A stretch of DNA of 64,000 nt from Brachypterus glaber (lineage: Eukaryota > Arthropoda > Insecta > Coleoptera > Kateretidae), in assembly GCA_958510825.1 (NCBI GenBank), contig OY294047.1, positions 42,988,006-43,052,005 of the forward strand, given 5' to 3'. The position numbers and the translations under genes were made by a program. Of the stretch, positions 61,372 to 64,000 are shown in pieces. The notes below the pieces were generated by a model. That model saw only the letters and a list, made by a program, of their open reading frames with translations, did not search any database and was not told where the DNA came from. The stretch's first letter is position 1, and every line of letters starts with the position of its first letter.

Positions 61372-62022
61372 GTTAGTAGTTTTTGCCCTGAAGTTTATGG
61401 TAAAATAATCTTTCATTTTTTTTTTTAATATATTTTAAACTTCTTACTTTGTGTACATGGAGCTTGTGGTTTGTAGTTTATGTCCCCAAGGTTTATATTA
61501 TTATTTGTTGCTTCTATTCTTTCACTTCCACGATAAATAAATAATCTGATCCCTTTTAGTTTAGAACCAGTGTACTGCTTGTTAGTATCTTCTACTTCTT
61601 TTCAAAAAAATCTACTAAAATTCCTGCTTTTTGAACACGTGCCTTGTAAAATACTCCTAAAAGCTTTTGCCCCGAGGTTTATGGTAAAATAATCATTATT
61701 TTTCTTTAAATATCTTTTAAACTTTCTACCTTGTGTATATGGTCTGTGGTTAGTAGTTTCTGTAGGTTTATAGTTTATGTAGTAGTTTCTGTAGGTTTAT
61801 ATCATAAATTGTTGCTTCTATTCTTCCACTTCCACGATAGATAAATAATCTGATTCCTTTTAGTTTGGAACCAATGTACTGCATGTTAGTATATTTAACT
61901 TCTTTTCGAAACAGTCCACTAAAATCTCTGCTTTATGAGCAATTTCCTTGTAAAATACTCCTGAAACTTTTTAAATTTAACAGATTTTTTTCTACAAAAT
62001 TATATTTTTTCTATCTCTACAG
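61372..62022 (+). repeat. Duplicated intron module with deleted-exon scar
   Basis: This intron holds two head-to-tail copies of a module of about 300 bp. One starts at 61372 after exon E and the other near 61669. Shared landmarks are GAGGTTTATGG (first copy GAAGTTTATGG), GCTTCTATTCTT, CACTTCCACGAT, AATAATCTGAT and TGTAAAATACTCCT. A third copy follows exon F at 62152. In the first copy the module stops at AAAGCTTTT (about 61668), just where the other copies run on into a pyrimidine tract and an exon. It then jumps to the GCCCCGAGG that normally lies after an exon. An exon-bearing stretch has therefore been deleted here. Confidence 0.7.
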
Positions 62023-62151
62023 GTTCGAGCTTTTCGCACCCGGATTTGGGCGATAATGATTCATACAAAAGGGAATTTTATGATTATTTAAAGAACATGC
62101 GTATGAGTATTTCCTATAGTCAACCCGAAGTTAACAAATATACGCGAAGAG
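62023..62151 (+). CDS. Host gene, mini-exon F (43 codons, array unit 3, phase 1-1)
   Basis: The acceptor is CTATCTCTACAG and the donor is G|GTTAGTAG. The unit reads GSSFSH, PDLGDND, YKREFYDYLKNMR, MSISYSQPEV, YTRRG. Of the eight base differences from 61243-61371, six are nonsynonymous (Leu/Pro, Leu/Ser, Asn/Tyr, Ile/Asn with two changes, Arg/Thr) and two are silent. The copy is open and keeps all splice signals, so it is probably used. Function unknown. Confidence 0.85.
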
Positions 62152-62509
62152 GTTAGTAGTTTTTGCCCCGAGGTTTATGGTTTTTAAACTTTCTTCCTTG
62201 TTTATATAGAGCCTGTGGTTATTAGTTTATGTCCCAAAGGTTTATATCATGAGTTGTTTCTTCTATTCTTTCACTTCCAAGATAAATAAATAATCTGACC
62301 CCTTTTAGTTTGGAATCAGTGTACTGGATGTTAGTATCTTCTTTTCCAAACAATCTACCACACCACCTGTCTTGTAAAATTCTCCTTAAATCTTGGTGAA
62401 ATAATCTCCCATTATCATTTTGCAAAATAACTTCTAAAATTGCTCTCTGTGTGGTTAGTAGTTTATGAAACTTAAATTAAGTCCCCAAAGTTTATAAGTA
62501 GGTACTGTA

Positions 62510-63210
62510 CCGGGTGTCCCAACTCTATTTACCCAGCGGTTTTCTCGTAAACTAAAAGAGATAATCAAGTTCTGAGAAAACCATTTTAATAAGACAACTT
62601 AAACTATCTTTTAGCATATATTTTATACTTTGAGCTCTTGAAATGAGGACAGGGGGGCATAGAGGGACTTTTTTTAATGGAAAGGGGGGTCGTGTGATAC
62701 ATCATTTTAAAGCTTATAAAATTCTCCAATTAACTATTTATTTTTTATTTTTTTTTACATTTTTTTTTGGGTTTAAAATAGGGTTAAAATGGGTATTTTT
62801 CTCAAAAAAATAAAAAAAAATTATAAAAATACTAATTTCATGATGAAAAAACGCAAATTATACTTTTAAACTAATTTTAATTGACATTGTAAAAATTTAC
62901 AAAAAAAAACTTAAAAAATCGCATTTTTTAGCACAAAAAATTAAAAAATCAAAACCTTAAAAAAATTGTTCAAAAAATAAAAAAATATACAGTAAAATAG
63001 ACAATTTTATTTGCTTTAAAATAATATATTACACGACCCCCCTTTTCATTAAAAAAAATCTGCCCCCCTGCCCACATTTAAGAGCTGAAAGTATCAAATA
63101 TAAGCTAAAAGATAGTTTAAGTTGTTTAATTTAAGATGGTTTTCGCAGAACTTGATTATCTCTTTTAGTTTTCGAGAAAATCGCTGGGTAAACAGAGTTG
63201 GGACACCCGG
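62510..63210. mobile_element. Foldback FB10 in intron F, 701 bp, TA-flanked
   Basis: The ends TA|CCGGGTGTCCCAACTC and GAGTTGGGACACCCGG|TA fit a 2-bp TA target. The arms contain GACAACTTAAACTATCTTTT and C-rich blocks shared with FB9. It lies between mini-exons F and G. Confidence 0.92.
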
Positions 63211-63395
63211 TATATTAGTACTGCATACTACTACTGCTTATTAGTACCTAATAACTTATTTTAAAAATGTTACTAAACTTCCTTCTTTTAGATTGATCAC
63301 AAAAATTATAAATAGTGGTGCAAATAACATACATACTCGCCAAATCCTTTTTTGTGTTTCTCTAAAAATTTAAAAAGTGTTTCCTCTTTTGACAG

Positions 63396-63524
63396 GTTCA
63401 AGTATTTCGGAAACGGACCTGAGCGATAATGACTTATTCGAAAAGGAATTTTATCGTTATTTAAAAAACATGCGGTTGAGTTTTTCTGACTATCAGCCTA
63501 AAGTTAGTAGATTTAGGCGTAAAG
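63396..63524 (+). CDS. Host gene, mini-exon G (43 codons, array unit 4, phase 1-1)
   Basis: The acceptor is CCTCTTTTGACAG and the donor is G|GTTAGTAG. The unit has GSSISE, TDLSDND, EKEFYRYLKNMR, LSFSDYQPKV and FRRKG. It is more divergent from E and F than they are from each other, but keeps the same core. It is the last exon visible, and its donor implies more exons beyond the window. The preceding intron (1244 bp) was enlarged by a 701-bp foldback element at 62510-63210. Confidence 0.82.
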
Positions 63525-63852
63525 GTTAGTAGTTTTTGTCCCTGAAGCTTGGGTCATAAATCTAGTGTCCCTACATAAATCCTCCCACTTTTTTTGAAAT
63601 AGTTTTATTATTACCATTTTACATTGTATCTTTTGGAATTTCCAAATTGGAAATTGTCTTTTTAAAGTTGCTTTCCTTGTATTATGTATTAATGGAGTTA
63701 TGAATCTTGGTAGAGTTGTGTGTAAAATTAGTCCATGAATATCTTGAGCTATGAAAAAAAAATGAATCTATATTTACTTACTTTTTACATTGCCATGAAA
63801 TAAATCATTAACAATTGTTACATTAATGTAAAAATATTCTAGTAATTACTAA

Positions 63853-63920
63853 CAGAGCCGGATTAACAGTGCAGTGGGCCCTGGGCCGCAAAATTTCTGG
63901 GGGCCCCTATTATCAACTTT
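63853..63920. repeat. GC-rich GGGCCC repeat, copy 2
   Basis: AGAGCCGGATTAACAG, GGGCCCTGGGCC and GGGGGCCCCTATTATCAAC. It is related to 16060-16230. Confidence 0.55.
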
Positions 63921-64000
63921 TAAACCCGTTATAGTTGTTACTAAATAAAAATTACAGTATTTTAATTTTTTTTATAAAAAACAAAGAATTTGATTGCCAG

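Overview
The window is AT-rich animal nuclear DNA, most likely from an insect with a repeat-laden genome. It carries spliced genes with GT-AG introns, several decayed non-LTR retrotransposon ends, tRNA-derived SINE-like sequences and dozens of short inverted-repeat (foldback or MITE) elements. There are no operons, Shine-Dalgarno signals or rRNA. A beetle is my guess for the order, but the sequence alone does not prove it.

Only one host gene can be supported, on the + strand in the right-hand 25 kb. Its recognisable exons are 39472-39642, 46475-47185, 58749-59900, 60835-60957, 61243-61371, 62023-62151 and 63396-63524. Together they give 848 codons of a Ser-, Asp- and Glu-rich, low-complexity intracellular protein. 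I do not recognise the family. Both ends of the gene lie outside the window: exon 39472 needs a base from an upstream exon, and the last exon seen ends in a splice donor. Every exon is phase 1-1, so any of them can be skipped or repeated without a frameshift.

The most interesting feature is at the 3' side. The last ~43 codons of the large exon 58749-59900 reappear as a tandem array of mini-exons (60835, 61243, 62023, 63396), plus a decayed copy at 60265-60437 and the scar of a deleted copy near 61665. Each unit has the core DND--K-EF--YLK-MR and ends RR(K/R)G. Every donor is G|GTTAGTAG, so the unspliced transcript reads Gly then stop. Every correctly spliced junction creates a basic R-R-x-G-S type motif. 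The array is still in progress at the window edge.

Region by region. From 1 to 39 kb there is gene-poor DNA made of foldback elements (4.7, 7.1, 14.7, 19.5, 23.9, 27.5, 33.2 and 36.1 kb), smaller hairpin MITEs, minisatellites, an RNase H-bearing LINE remnant (3.26-4.12 kb), a decayed DNA-transposon remnant (about 10.6-11.7 kb) and a four-copy 311-bp tandem array (25.09-26.34 kb). From 39 to 59 kb there are two very long introns of the host gene, filled with the same repeat families. These include nested insertions (a LINE inside a foldback at 51-52.4 kb, and a hAT-type MITE with an 8-bp target duplication at 54.33 kb) and two nested pairs of inverted repeats that bracket exon 39472-39642. From 59 to 64 kb lies the mini-exon array. 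No CRISPR, rRNA, complete tRNA or complete transposase gene was found.
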